Source: JBBRHQ01 sp963781345 (GTDB taxonomy: Bacteria; Actinomycetota; Thermoleophilia; Solirubrobacterales; 70-9). From it: a stretch of 64,000 nucleotides of DNA. Location of the stretch: NCBI GenBank assembly GCA_963781345.1, contig CAWAFQ010000003.1, forward strand, positions 222,303 to 286,302. The letters are read 5' to 3'. Below are positions 1-9,046 of this stretch, piece after piece (position 1 is the stretch's first letter; every line of letters starts with the position of its first letter). The notes beneath the pieces are model-generated. The model was not told where the DNA came from. It worked only from the letters and a program-made list of their open reading frames with translations, and made no database searches. The position numbers and the translations under genes were made by a program.

Positions 1-480
1 GACGTCAGCGGAAGCCTCGACGCCGACCGGCTGGCATCCCTGCACGTGCCGGTGACCCAGATCAACACCGACCCGGGCTTCGGCGGAGAGTGCCACCTCG
101 ACGCCAACATGGTGCGCTCGGCGATCGGGCAGGTCGGCCTCGACGAGATCGACCTGCTGGTGATCGAGAACGTCGGCAACCTGGTCTGCCCGGCGGAGTT
201 CAGGGTCGGAGAGGACGCCCGGGCGATGATCTGCTCGGTGACCGAGGGCGAGGACAAGCCGCTGAAGTACCCGCTGATGTTTCGCACCTGCGGCCTCGTC
301 GTGGTCAACAAGATCGACCTCATGCCCCATCTCGACTTCGATCTCGGGCGCCTGCTCGACAACATCAGCAGCGTCAACCCCGAGGCCGAGACGATGCTGC
401 TGAGCGCCCGCACCGGCGAGGGAACCGGGGCCTTCGCCGACTGGCTCGCGGAGATCGCCGGCGAGGAGCCGAGGGCGTGA
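1..480 (+). CDS. hypB: HypB, hydrogenase/urease-type nickel incorporation GTPase (3' part)
   Basis: The reading frame is open from base 1, so the N-terminal part (His-rich stretch and P-loop) lies outside the window. About 159 residues remain. Visible are the metal-site motif ECHLDANMV (Cys-His pair that binds Ni/Zn in HypB), the family signature IENVGNLVCPAEF, the GTPase G4 motif NKID and a G5-like SARTGEG. HypB hydrolyses GTP while delivering nickel to [NiFe]-hydrogenase with HypA. Its stop overlaps a GTG that starts the next gene (GTGA), suggesting translational coupling. No hydrogenase subunit is visible here, so the client enzyme must be encoded upstream. Confidence 0.9.
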   Translation, partial: DVSGSLDADRLASLHVPVTQINTDPGFGGECHLDANMVRSAIGQVGLDEIDLLVIENVGNLVCPAEFRVGEDARAMICSVTEGEDKPLKYPLMFRTCGLVVVNKIDLMPHLDFDLGRLLDNISSVNPEAETMLLSARTGEGTGAFADWLAEIAGEEPRA

Positions 481-2028
481 AGCACCGGCGGGCGGCAATC
501 GGCGCAGCCCTCGCCGGCGTGGTCGGCTACGACCTGATCCAGCGCCGGCACGCGGTCCTCCGCAACTTCCCGGTGCGTCGGGCATTTTCGCTACGTGCTG
601 GAGGCGTTCGGGCCGGAGCTGCGCCAGTACATCGTCACCTCCAACAACGAGGAGCGGCCGTTCTCAGCGCGACCAGCGCCGCTGGGTCTACGCCTCGGCC
701 AAGGGCGAGACCAACACCTTCGGCTTCGGCACCGACGACGAGATGGAGTCGGTCGAGTCCCTGCTGGTCGATCAAGCACGTCGCCCTTCCCGGTCGCCAG
801 CCGCCCGCCGAGGGCGAGCCCGGAGGCCCGCCGGCGTTTCGCGCTCCCGGCGGCCAAGGTCCTCGGCGGCGCCCACGGCCGCGACCATGCCTTCCGACCC
901 GCGTCGATCGTCAACGTCTCGGGGATGAGCTTCGGCTCGCTCTCGGCGCCGGCCGTCGAGGCGCTGAACCGCGGCGCGGCGCTGGCCGGGCTGCCTGCAG
1001 AACACCGGCGAGGGCGGCAGTCGCGCCCGCACCACCGCCAGGGCGGCGATCTGGTGATTGCAGATCGGCACCGGCTACTTCGGCTGCCGCGACGAGCGCG
1101 GGCGCTTCAGCCTCGAGCGCCTGGGCGAGCGCGTCGCCGAGGCGCCCGTGCGGGCGATCGAGATCAAGCTCTCGCAGGGCGCCAAGCCCGGACTCGGCGG
1201 GCTGCTGCCCGGCGGCCAAGGTGACGCCGAGATCGCGGCGATCCGCGGCGTCCCCGCCGGCCGGACTGCGTCAGCCCCCCGGCCCACTCGGCCTTCTCCG
1301 ACGTCGACGGCCTGATCGAGTTCGTCGAGACGATCGCGGAGGCGACCGGCCTGCCGGTCGGCATCAAGTCCGCGGTAGGCGAGGGCGAGTTCTGGGAGGA
1401 GCTGGCGGAGCGGATGTCCGTGACCGGCGGCGGGCCCGACTTCGTCACCGTCGACGGCGGCGAGGGCGGCACCGGGGCCGCTCCGCTGACCTTCTCCGAC
1501 CACGTCGCTCTGCCGTTCAAGATCGGCTTCAGCCGGGTCTACTCCACCTTCGCCCGTGCCGGGATCGCGGAGCATGTGGTCTTCGTCGGATCCGGGCGCC
1601 TCGGATTTCCGGACTCGGCGCTGTTCGCGTTCGCGCTCGGCTGCGACATGGTCAACGTCGGGCGCGAGGCGATGCTGGCGATCGGTTGCATCCAGGCCCA
1701 GCGCTGCCACACGGGCCGCTGCCCGGCCGGGGTCGCGACCCAGTCGAGGTGGCTGATGCGGGGCCTCGACCCGGAGCTGAAGGGAGATCGCGCCGCCAAC
1801 TACGTGGTCGCGCTGCGCTCGGAGCTGCTCGCGCTGGGGCGCTCCTGCGGGGTCCCCCACCCGGCCCTGGTGACCGCGGACCACTTCGAGGTCATCTCAG
1901 AGCGCTTCGGCTCCGCCTTGCTCAGGGAGGTCTTCGGCTATCAGCCCGACTGGCCGATCCTCTCACCCGGGCGCCGCGCCGAGACGGAGCGGCTCCTCAG
2001 CGCGGAACCGGTCGCAACCCACCCCTGA
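477..2028 (+). pseudogene. FMN-binding glutamate-synthase-like protein, frame broken several times
   Basis: Pieced together from three frames, the product is a ~515-residue protein of the archaeal-type glutamate synthase large-subunit (GltB2/FMN) family. An N-terminal hydrophobic stretch is followed by the TIM-barrel FMN domain with NVSGMSFGSLSAPAVEALN, IEIKLSQGAKPGLGG, VDGGEGGTGAAP and the cysteine cluster QRCHTGRCPAGVATQ, which binds the 3Fe-4S centre in this family. Frame changes occur near 585, 670, 770, 1010, 1060 and 1210-1270; after about 1300 the frame is clean to the stop. GTG at 477 overlaps the hypB stop and is the likely start. The intact motifs and even conservation on both sides of each break favour one-base sequence errors over true decay. 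The substrate is uncertain: only the synthase half is present, without an amidotransferase domain. Confidence 0.75.
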
Positions 2029-2087
2029 GGTCCCGCCGAGACAGGGGCGCCCGAGATCGGCCCGAGGTCGCTCGCTCGCCGACGGGC

Positions 2088-3254
2088 TCAGCCGCAGGCG
2101 ATGCGCCCGGAGCTGATCGTCGTCGCGATCAGCGGGACCCCGGGCCGGTAGACGAGGTCGGTGTGCGAAGAGGCATCGAGGATGACCGCGTCGGCACGGG
2201 CGCCCGGGGAGAGGTGACCGACGTCGTCGCGGCGCAGCGCCCTGGCGCCGCCGCGGGTGGCGGCGAGCAGGGCCTCGTCGGCGCTCATCCCCATGTCGCG
2301 GACCGCGAGCGCGATGCAGAAGCTCATCGAGGTCGTGTTGCTCGACCCCGGATTGGTGTTGGTGGCGATCGCGACCGCGGCTCCGGCGTCGATCACCCGG
2401 CGCGCGTCAGGGTAGGGCTGGCGGGTCGAGAAGTCGGTCGCCGGCAGGAAGGTGGCCACGGTCTCGCCCGCCGCCAGCGCATCGACATCGCCGTCGGTCA
2501 GGTAAGTGCAGTGATCCACCGACGCGGCCCCGGTCTCGACCGCGAGCCGAACCCCCGGCCCTGGCCCGAGCTGGTTGCCGTGAACACGCAGGCCAAGCCC
2601 GGCCACCCTGCCCGCCTCGAGCACGGCCCTGGACTGATCCTCGTCGAAGGCTCCCACCTCGCAGAAAACGTCGATCCAGCGCGAGAGCGGCGCGCAGGCG
2701 TCGAGCATCTCACCGCAGACCAGGTCGACGTAGGCGTCGGCCCGGCCCTCGTACTCGACCGGGACGACATGGGCGCCGAGGAAGGTGACGTCGTCTGTGA
2801 ACTCGGCAGCGACCTCGCAGCTTCGCCGCTCGGAGTCGACGTCGAGGCCGTAGCCGGACTTGATCTCGACGTGGGTGATCCCCGCCCGCAGGCCCTCCTC
2901 GCGCCGGGCCCGGGTCAGCGCCACCAGCTCCGCCGTGCTCGCGGCCCTCGTCGCCTCGGTGCTGACCCGGATGCCGCCCGCCTCATAGGGCTGCCCGGCC
3001 ATCCGCGCCGCGAACTCCTGCGAGCGCTCGCCCGCGAAGACGAGATGGGTGTGGCTGTCGACGAAGCCAGGGATCACGGCCCTCCCACCCGCGTCGATCC
3101 GCTCGTCGGCAATCGCGCCGGCGGGCTCGACCGCTGCGACTCGGTCACCGTCGAAGACGAGCGCCGCCTCCGAGACCAGCCCCAGCGCCCCCTCTCCCAG
3201 CGCCGGGTCGTTGGTGGCGAGCCGGCCGATGTTGTCGATCACCAGCGTGCTCAT
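2088..3254 (-). CDS. hutI: Imidazolonepropionase
   Basis: A 388-residue amidohydrolase-superfamily enzyme that hydrolyses 4-imidazolone-5-propanoate to N-formimidoyl-L-glutamate, the third step of histidine breakdown in the cytoplasm. Visible marks are the metal motif SHTHLVFAGER after the first beta strand, EIKSGYGLD, GAHVVPVEY, VHGNQLGPG and NTNPGSSNTTSM, all typical of HutI. Length is near the usual 400. It is the last gene of the minus-strand hut operon; its ATG overlaps the hutF stop by four bases. Confidence 0.95.
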   Translation of the reverse strand: MSTLVIDNIGRLATNDPALGEGALGLVSEAALVFDGDRVAAVEPAGAIADERIDAGGRAVIPGFVDSHTHLVFAGERSQEFAARMAGQPYEAGGIRVSTEATRAASTAELVALTRARREEGLRAGITHVEIKSGYGLDVDSERRSCEVAAEFTDDVTFLGAHVVPVEYEGRADAYVDLVCGEMLDACAPLSRWIDVFCEVGAFDEDQSRAVLEAGRVAGLGLRVHGNQLGPGPGVRLAVETGAASVDHCTYLTDGDVDALAAGETVATFLPATDFSTRQPYPDARRVIDAGAAVAIATNTNPGSSNTTSMSFCIALAVRDMGMSADEALLAATRGGARALRRDDVGHLSPGARADAVILDASSHTDLVYRPGVPLIATTISSGRIACG

Positions 3255-4615
3255 CGGGTCACGCTGCCGATCGCTGCCTCAAGCTCGGCGACGGCGTCTA
3301 TCGCGACGTGGCGACCGTCGCGGACGATCTCGCGCCCTCCGCAGATCACCCCGCGCACGTCGGCCGCAGCCCCGGCGAACACGACCGAGGCGATCTCGGC
3401 CGGCGTGCCCGCCATCCGGGGCGAGTCGAATCCGACCGTGACGAGGTCGGCGATCGCACCCGGCTCAATCCGCCCGGCCTGCGGCCAGCCGATCGCGGCG
3501 TGCCCGGCGGAGGTTGCTGCTCGCAGCAGCTCGGCCGCCGAGTGATTGCCACGCACGCCGGTCACCAGGCGCTCGTCCATCTCGACCGCACGCGCCTCCT
3601 CGATCAGGTCGATGAGCGCGTTGGAATCACTGCCGAGACAGAGGCCTGCGCCGGCGGCGCTCAGCCGCCGGGCGGGGCCGACGCCGTCGGCGAGGTCGCG
3701 CTCGGTGCTCGGGCAGAGGCAGACGCTGACGCCGGAATCGCCGAGCAGATTGAAGTCATCCTCGGAGAGATGGGTGGCGTGGATCGCGGTGAAGCGATCC
3801 GTCAGCGCGCCGACCTCGGCCAGCAGCGCCGTCGGTGTCAGTCCATGCTCGGCCAGGCAGTCCTCGTTCTCCGCCGGCTGCTCGGAAACGTGGGCGTGGA
3901 GCGGCGCCCCCCGCTCGGCGGCCCAGGCGGCGACCTCTGCGGCGGCCGCGGGATCGACCGCGCGGACGCTGTGGATCGCAGCGCCGATCCGCACACCATC
4001 GCCCTCCCCCAGCTGCCCGACCCGCTCCGCCCAGGCCTCCGCGGTTCCGTCGGAGAATCGCAACTGGGTCTCATCGAGCTCGCGGCCGATGCCGCCGTGC
4101 AGGTAGCAGGCGTCGATCAGGGTGATCCTGATCCCCGCCTGGCGTGCGGCCTCGATCACCGCCTCGCCGGTCGCGTTGGGATCCGCGTAGCGGCAGCCAC
4201 CGGGGCCATGGTGGACGTAGTGGAACTCCCCCACCGCGGTGATCCCGGCGACTGCCATCTCCGCAAACGTCGCCCTCGCCAGGGCCAGGTAGGTGTCGGG
4301 GTCGATCCGCCCGAGCGCTCCATACATCTGCTCGCGCCAGGTCCAGAACGAGCCCTCTCCGGCGTGGGTTCTGCCGCGAAGCGCCCGCTGGAAGGCGTGC
4401 GAGTGGGCGTTGGCGAGGCCCGGGACCGTGAGACCGTCGAGCCGGGCCGCGCCGGCGGGCGGGGAGGGCGAGCTAGCGACCGATGCGATCCGGTCGCCCG
4501 CCACGCCCACCAGCACGCCGGGCTCCGCCTCCTCCCCCCCGAGCCACGCCCGCTCGCACCAGTAGGCGCCCTCCCCGGCACCGCTCGATCGCGGCGGATC
4601 AGCCACGGGCCTCAC
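3251..4615 (-). CDS. hutF: Formimidoylglutamate deiminase
   Basis: An amidohydrolase-superfamily enzyme of about 450 residues, related to guanine deaminase/TRZ-ATZ. It deiminates N-formimidoyl-L-glutamate to N-formyl-L-glutamate and ammonia. Metal ligands are in NAHSHAFQRALRG; GEFHYVHHGPGG, HVSEQPAEN, ATHLSEDD and SDSNALIDLIEEAR match the family. Two GTG starts are possible (4615 and 4606); both overlap the end of the upstream deformylase-like gene, so the two genes are translationally coupled. Presence of hutF means this pathway runs through N-formylglutamate and needs a deformylase. No hutG is visible in the window. Confidence 0.93.
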   Translation of the reverse strand: MRPVADPPRSSGAGEGAYWCERAWLGGEEAEPGVLVGVAGDRIASVASSPSPPAGAARLDGLTVPGLANAHSHAFQRALRGRTHAGEGSFWTWREQMYGALGRIDPDTYLALARATFAEMAVAGITAVGEFHYVHHGPGGCRYADPNATGEAVIEAARQAGIRITLIDACYLHGGIGRELDETQLRFSDGTAEAWAERVGQLGEGDGVRIGAAIHSVRAVDPAAAAEVAAWAAERGAPLHAHVSEQPAENEDCLAEHGLTPTALLAEVGALTDRFTAIHATHLSEDDFNLLGDSGVSVCLCPSTERDLADGVGPARRLSAAGAGLCLGSDSNALIDLIEEARAVEMDERLVTGVRGNHSAAELLRAATSAGHAAIGWPQAGRIEPGAIADLVTVGFDSPRMAGTPAEIASVVFAGAAADVRGVICGGREIVRDGRHVAIDAVAELEAAIGSVTR

Positions 4616-5198
4616 CCGCCCCCTCCGGCGAAGCGGCCTCCGCGTAGCGGGCGATTCGCTCGAGGAAGGCGCCGCGCTGGTGGCGCTCGAACTGCTCCCA
4701 GGTGGCCAACGTGCGGGGGTCGGCCCGGTCGACGATCAGGATCCCGTCGAGGTGGTCAACCTCGTGCTGGAAGGTGCCCGCGGTGAGGCCGCGGCGGACC
4801 TCCTCGTGCTCGGCTCCCCCGCGGTCGAGGTAGCGGACGCGGACATTGACTCTGCGCTCGACGTCGCCGCGCAGGTCGGGGATCGAGAGGCAGCCCTCGT
4901 TGATCACCAGCGCCTCCTCGTCGAGCGGCTCGATCACCGGGTTGATCATCACCGTCAGCGGAAACGGTGGCTTGTAGGGGTAGCGGGGGTTGACGCCGTC
5001 GACCTCGGCGACCGCGACCCGAATCGTCTCGCCGACCTGGTTGGCGGCGAGCCCGGCGCCGCCGGCCGCGCGCATCGTCTCGACCAAGTCGTCGATCAGC
5101 CCCTGAACCGGCGCAGTCCCGATCTCGGCGGGGTCGACCTCGCGGGCGCGCTCGCGCAGCACCGGATCCCCGATCGTGACGACCTCGCGAACGCTCAT
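4599..5198 (-). CDS. Peptide deformylase-family metalloenzyme inside the hut operon
   Basis: A 199-residue Def-fold protein. From the start at 5198 (MSVREVV) the three deformylase motifs are GAGLAANQV at about residues 48-56, EGCLSIP at 101-107 and QHEVDHLDG at 144-152, supplying the Gln, Cys and two His that hold the catalytic metal and the Glu that acts as base. Motif 1 has Asn where classical Def usually has Pro. A longer frame to 5258 would begin inside a perfect palindrome and is less likely. The gene lies between hutU and hutF and overlaps hutF, with no fmt neighbour. It may be a second peptide deformylase; from context it may instead deformylate N-formylglutamate in place of HutG, which is inference only. 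Confidence 0.9.
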   Translation of the reverse strand: MSVREVVTIGDPVLRERAREVDPAEIGTAPVQGLIDDLVETMRAAGGAGLAANQVGETIRVAVAEVDGVNPRYPYKPPFPLTVMINPVIEPLDEEALVINEGCLSIPDLRGDVERRVNVRVRYLDRGGAEHEEVRRGLTAGTFQHEVDHLDGILIVDRADPRTLATWEQFERHQRGAFLERIARYAEAASPEGAGEARG

Positions 5199-5220
5199 CG
5201 AGGCGCCGCGCTCGCTGACT

Positions 5221-5256
5221 GAACGGATTTGGTCGCTATGACGACCAAATCCGTTC
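5221..5256. promoter_or_regulatory. Perfect 15-bp inverted repeat between hutU and the deformylase gene
   Basis: Arms gaacggatttggtcg (5221-5235) and its exact complement (5242-5256) flank the six-base loop ctatga. The palindrome is unusually A/T-rich for this genome and lies 17 bases after the hutU stop and just before the deformylase start. It could be an operator or an RNA hairpin that reduces read-through or protects an mRNA end. No T-tract follows on the minus strand, so a classical intrinsic terminator is not supported. Confidence 0.7.
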
Positions 5257-5273
5257 ACCGAAGCCCCGCGAGC

Positions 5274-6937
5274 TCATGTCTCCTCCATCGGGATCCGGAC
5301 CCCGCGCTGGGCCGCGACGTCCTGCGCCCGCTCATATCCGGCGTCGGCATGGCGGATGACCCCCATCCCGGGGTCGGCGGTGAGGACGCGCTCGAGCTTC
5401 TGCGCGGCGAGGTCGGTGCCGTCGGCGAGGCAGACCATGCCCGCGTGGATCGAGCGCCCGATCCCGACCCCGCCGCCGTGATGGATGCTGACCCAGGAGG
5501 CTCCCGCGGATGTGTTCAGCAGAGCGTTGAGAAGCGGCCAGTCCGCGATCGCGTCGGAGCCGTCGGCCATCGACTCGGTCTCGCGGTAGGGCGATGCGAC
5601 CGAGCCCGAGTCGAGATGGTCGCGGCCGATCACGATCGGCCCCTTCAGCTCTCCGGAGTGGACCATCTCATTGAAGCGCAGGCCGAGGCGCGAGCGCTCG
5701 CCGTAGCCCGCCCAGCAGATTCGCGACGGCAGCCCCTGGAAGGCGATCCGCTCGCTCGCCAGCCGCATCCATCGCTCCAGCCCGGGGTCGCCGGGGATCT
5801 CCTCGAGCACGGCGCGGTCGGTTGCGGCGATGTCGGACTCCTCACCCGAGAGCGCCACCCAGCGAAACGGGCCCTTTCCCTCGCAGAACAGCGGCCGTAT
5901 GTAGGCGGGGACGAACCCCGGATATGCGAAGGCGCGCTCGAAGCCTCCGAGGAGCGCCTCCGCCCGGAGGCTGTTGCCGTAGTCGAAGACCTCGGCGCCG
6001 TCGTCGAGGAACCCGACCATCGCGGCGCAGTGGGCGGCGATCGCCGCCCGCGAGCGGCGCACGTACTCGTCGGGGTCGGTGACGCGAAGCTCGTCGGCCT
6101 CGGCCAGGCTCATCAGGTTGGGTACGTATCCGACGAGGGGGTCGTGGGCGCTCGTCTGGTCGGTGACTATGTCGGCGGCGAAGCCCATCCCGCGCAGCGC
6201 CGGCAGCACGTCGGCGGCATTGGCACAGAGGCCGACGCTGAGCCCGCGCGGCGCTCGGCCCTGGCGGCCTCGCAGCGCGCGACAGCGTCGGCGAGGTCGG
6301 TCGCCTCCTCGTCTAGATAGCGGGTCTCGAGGCGGCGGTCGATCCGGTGCTGGTCGACCTCGACGCAGAGGGCGACGCCCCCGTTCATCGTCACCGCGAG
6401 CGGTTGCGCTCCCCCCATCCCGCCGAGGCCGGCGGTGAGGGTGATCGTCCCCTCGAGTGAGCCGCCGAAGCGGCGGCGCGCGATCTCGGCAAAGCACTCG
6501 TACGTCCCCTGCACGATCCCCTGGCTTCCGATGTAGATCCACGAGCCCGCGGTCATCTGCCCGTACATCGTCAGGCCGAGGTCCTCGAGCCGGCGGAACT
6601 CATCCCAGTTGGCCCAGTCGGGGACGAGGTTCGAGTTCGCGATCAGCACGCGCGGAGCCCACTCGTGGGTGCGAAAGACGCCGACCGGCTTCCCCGATTG
6701 AACCAGCAGGGTCTCGTCGTCGCCGAGCCCGCGCAGGGTGCGGACGATCGCGTCGAACGCCTCCCAGGAGCGGGCGGCGCGGCCGGTGCCGCCGTAGACG
6801 ACGAGGTCGTCGGGCCGCTCGGCGACCTCGGGGTCGAGGTTGTTCATCAGCATCCGCAGCGCCGCCTCCTGCCCCCAGCCGCGGCAGGAGCGCTCCTCGC
6901 CCCTCGGGGCACGCACAACCCTCGGTCCTGAGCTCAC
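5274..6937 (-). pseudogene. hutU: Urocanate hydratase, one frameshift
   Basis: Two overlapping frames join into a ~554-residue urocanase, the normal family length. The N-terminal piece (to about 6250) has NNLDPEVAERPDDLVVYGG, YGQMTAGSWIYIGSQGI, TAGLGGMGGAQPLA and the NAD-binding region. The C-terminal piece has VTDQTSAHDPL, GKGPFRWVALSGE, DHLDSGSVASPYRET and HHGGGVGIGRSIHAG. Urocanase adds water to urocanate using tightly bound NAD+ to give imidazolonepropionate. The start is GTG at 6937, preceded by a very strong AGGAGGAGGAG at 6941-6951, 13 bases after the hutH stop. The single break near 6250 is probably a sequence error, since both halves are otherwise intact. Confidence 0.88.
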
Positions 6938-6950
6938 CCGCTCCTCCTCC

Positions 6951-8489
6951 TCATCGCAGTTCTCCGATCTCGGTCTCGACCGCCGCCAGCAGCTCACCCG
7001 AGGAGACCAGCGACTCCGCCGCCGCAAGCTCGGGCGAGAGGTGGCGGTCCGGCCCGGTGCCCGGGACGCTCTCGCGCAATCGGGCAAGCGCGGCACCGGT
7101 GCCGGCTGCAGGCGCGAGCGGCGCCCGCAGGTCGAGGCCCCTGGCGGCGCAGGTGATCTCCACCGCGAGCACCCGCGCCAGGTTGGCGACCGAGACGCGG
7201 AGCTTCCGTGCCGCCCCCCAGGCCATCGAGACGTGGTCCTCCTGCATCGCGCTGGTCGGAAGGGAGTCGACTGACGCCGGCGTCGCCAGGCGCCGGTTCT
7301 CGGAGACCATCGCTGCCTGCGTGTACTGGGCGATCATCATCCCCGAGTTCACCCCCGGGTCCTCGGCGAGGAAGGGCGGCAGGCCGTGGGAGCGGTTGGG
7401 GTCGAGCAGGCGGTCGGTGCGGCGCTCGGCGATCGAGCCGGCGTCGGCGGCGGCGATCGCGAGGAAGTCACAGACCTGGGCCAGCGGCGCCCCGTGGAAA
7501 TTTCCGCAGGACTCGACCCGGCCATCGGGGAGGATCATCGGGTTGTCGATCGCCGAGCGCAGCTCCGCGCGGGCGACCACATCGGCGTGGGCGAGGGTGT
7601 CACGCACGGCGCCGACCACCTGCGGGGCGCAGCGCAGAGAGTAGGCATCCTGAACGCGGGTGTCGCCCTCGAGGTGGGAGGCGACGATCTCCGAGCCGGC
7701 GAGCAGGGCGCGCAGGTTGGCGGCGCTCTCGGCCTGGCCCAGCTGCGGGCGCAGCGCGATGAGGTCTGGGGCAAACGTGCGGTCGGTCCCGAGCAGCCCC
7801 TCCACCGACATCGCCGCGGCGATGTCGGCGACCCGCAGCAGCGCCCACAGGTCGGTGATCGCGAGGACCAGCATCCCGAGGATCCCGTCGGTGCCGTTGA
7901 TCAGCGCCAGCCCCTCCTTCGCCTCGAGCGTGACGGGCCCGATCCCGGCGTCGCGCATCGCCTCGGCGGCGGCCAGCGTCGCGCCGTCGCGGCCGCTGAC
8001 CTCGCCCTCCCCGATCAGGACCAGGGCGCAGTGCGCAAGTGGCGCCAGGTCTCCGCTGGCGCCGAGGGAGCCGTACTCGGGGACGACCGGCGTCAGGCCG
8101 GCGCCGAGCAGCTCGAGGATCGTCTCGGCGAGCACCGGGCGGGCGCCCGAGTAGCCCATCGCCAGGCTTCGGGCCCGCAGCAACATCATCGCCCGCACGA
8201 CCTCGGGTTCGATCGGCGGACCCATGCCGGCGGCGTGTGAGCGGATCAGCGCCCGCTGCAGCTCCTCGCGGCGCTCGGCCGGGATCCTGGTCGTCGCCAG
8301 CGAGCCGAATCCCGTGGACACGCCGTAGGCGGGCTGCTCGGATGCGGCGAGCCGCTCGACGATCCCGGCGCTTCGCTCCATCGCCGCCTTCGCCTCATCG
8401 CCAAGCCGTGCCGGGGCCCCGTCGCGGGCAACGGCCGTGACCTGCTCGGGCTCGAGGCCCTCGGTCGTCAGCTCCACCAGTTCGATCAC
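6951..8489 (-). CDS. hutH: Histidine ammonia-lyase
   Basis: A 512-residue enzyme that eliminates ammonia from L-histidine to give urocanate, the committed step of the pathway. The Ala-Ser-Gly triad that cyclises to the MIO prosthetic group is in GSLGASGDLAPLAH; other family marks are YGVSTGFGSLA, QDAYSLRCAPQV, DNPMILPDG and SGMMIAQYTQAA. GTG at 8489 (VIELVEL) fits the family N-terminus better than a longer frame to 8570. A GATACT hexamer ends six bases before the GTG, so the transcript may be leaderless, though no good -35 is seen. It is the first gene of the hut operon and is divergent from the gene at 8560. Confidence 0.95.
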   Translation of the reverse strand: MIELVELTTEGLEPEQVTAVARDGAPARLGDEAKAAMERSAGIVERLAASEQPAYGVSTGFGSLATTRIPAERREELQRALIRSHAAGMGPPIEPEVVRAMMLLRARSLAMGYSGARPVLAETILELLGAGLTPVVPEYGSLGASGDLAPLAHCALVLIGEGEVSGRDGATLAAAEAMRDAGIGPVTLEAKEGLALINGTDGILGMLVLAITDLWALLRVADIAAAMSVEGLLGTDRTFAPDLIALRPQLGQAESAANLRALLAGSEIVASHLEGDTRVQDAYSLRCAPQVVGAVRDTLAHADVVARAELRSAIDNPMILPDGRVESCGNFHGAPLAQVCDFLAIAAADAGSIAERRTDRLLDPNRSHGLPPFLAEDPGVNSGMMIAQYTQAAMVSENRRLATPASVDSLPTSAMQEDHVSMAWGAARKLRVSVANLARVLAVEITCAARGLDLRAPLAPAAGTGAALARLRESVPGTGPDRHLSPELAAAESLVSSGELLAAVETEIGELR

Positions 8490-8559
8490 GCGCTTAGTAT
8501 CTCGCCCGAGCGCACCGCTGGCCGTTGCGCACCGAAATTCCAACCCAAGGAGAGACCCC

Positions 8560-9027
8560 ATGACAGGCAAGGCCGACTACACCGAAGAGGAATGGAAGCA
8601 GATCATCGAGGCCCCTCCGAGCGCCGGACTGGTCGTGATCACGTCGGAGGGAGGAGGCTCGATCCGCGAGAGCTTCTCGATGGCGAAGGCGTACACCGAG
8701 GCGCGCTCCGAGCACGGTGAGAGCCAGCTGCTCGACGAGGTAGTAGCGACGAAGCCGGAGATGGATAAAACCCGAGCCGGCTCGAAGCAGGAGTTGAAGG
8801 AGCACAACCTGCAGAACATCCACGAGGCCCTGGCGGTGCTCGAGGCCAAGGCGGAGCCGGCCGAGGTCCTCGAGTACAAGCGATTCATCCTCGGGCTGGC
8901 CAAGCGCGTGGCTGAGGCCCATCGCGAGGGTTTCCTCGGGCTCAGCGGCGAGCGCGTCAGCGACGCCGAGCAGGCGGCCGTCGACGAGGTCGCGGAGGCG
9001 CTGGGTCTAGCCGCGGGCCCGAGCTGA
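8560..9027 (+). CDS. Conserved hypothetical soluble protein
   Basis: A 155-residue acidic, mostly helical protein that I do not recognise. It begins MTGKADYTEEEWKQI after a clear Shine-Dalgarno (aaggagag, 5 bases from ATG) and contains long charged helices rich in Glu, Lys and Ala, with no signal peptide or membrane segment. It is divergent from hutH and 19 bases upstream of the antiporter gene, with which it may be co-transcribed. The TEEEW helix start is seen in several actinobacterial proteins of unknown role; no function is assigned. Confidence 0.75.
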   Translation: MTGKADYTEEEWKQIIEAPPSAGLVVITSEGGGSIRESFSMAKAYTEARSEHGESQLLDEVVATKPEMDKTRAGSKQELKEHNLQNIHEALAVLEAKAEPAEVLEYKRFILGLAKRVAEAHREGFLGLSGERVSDAEQAAVDEVAEALGLAAGPS

Positions 9028-9046
9028 CACGAGCGAAACACCAGCC

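Noticed and set aside
90..3545. Very long plus-strand frame (about 1150 codons)
   Set aside because: It runs opposite to hutI/hutF and across hypB and the glutamate-synthase-like gene, with Arg/Pro/Gly-rich content typical of antisense frames in high-GC DNA.
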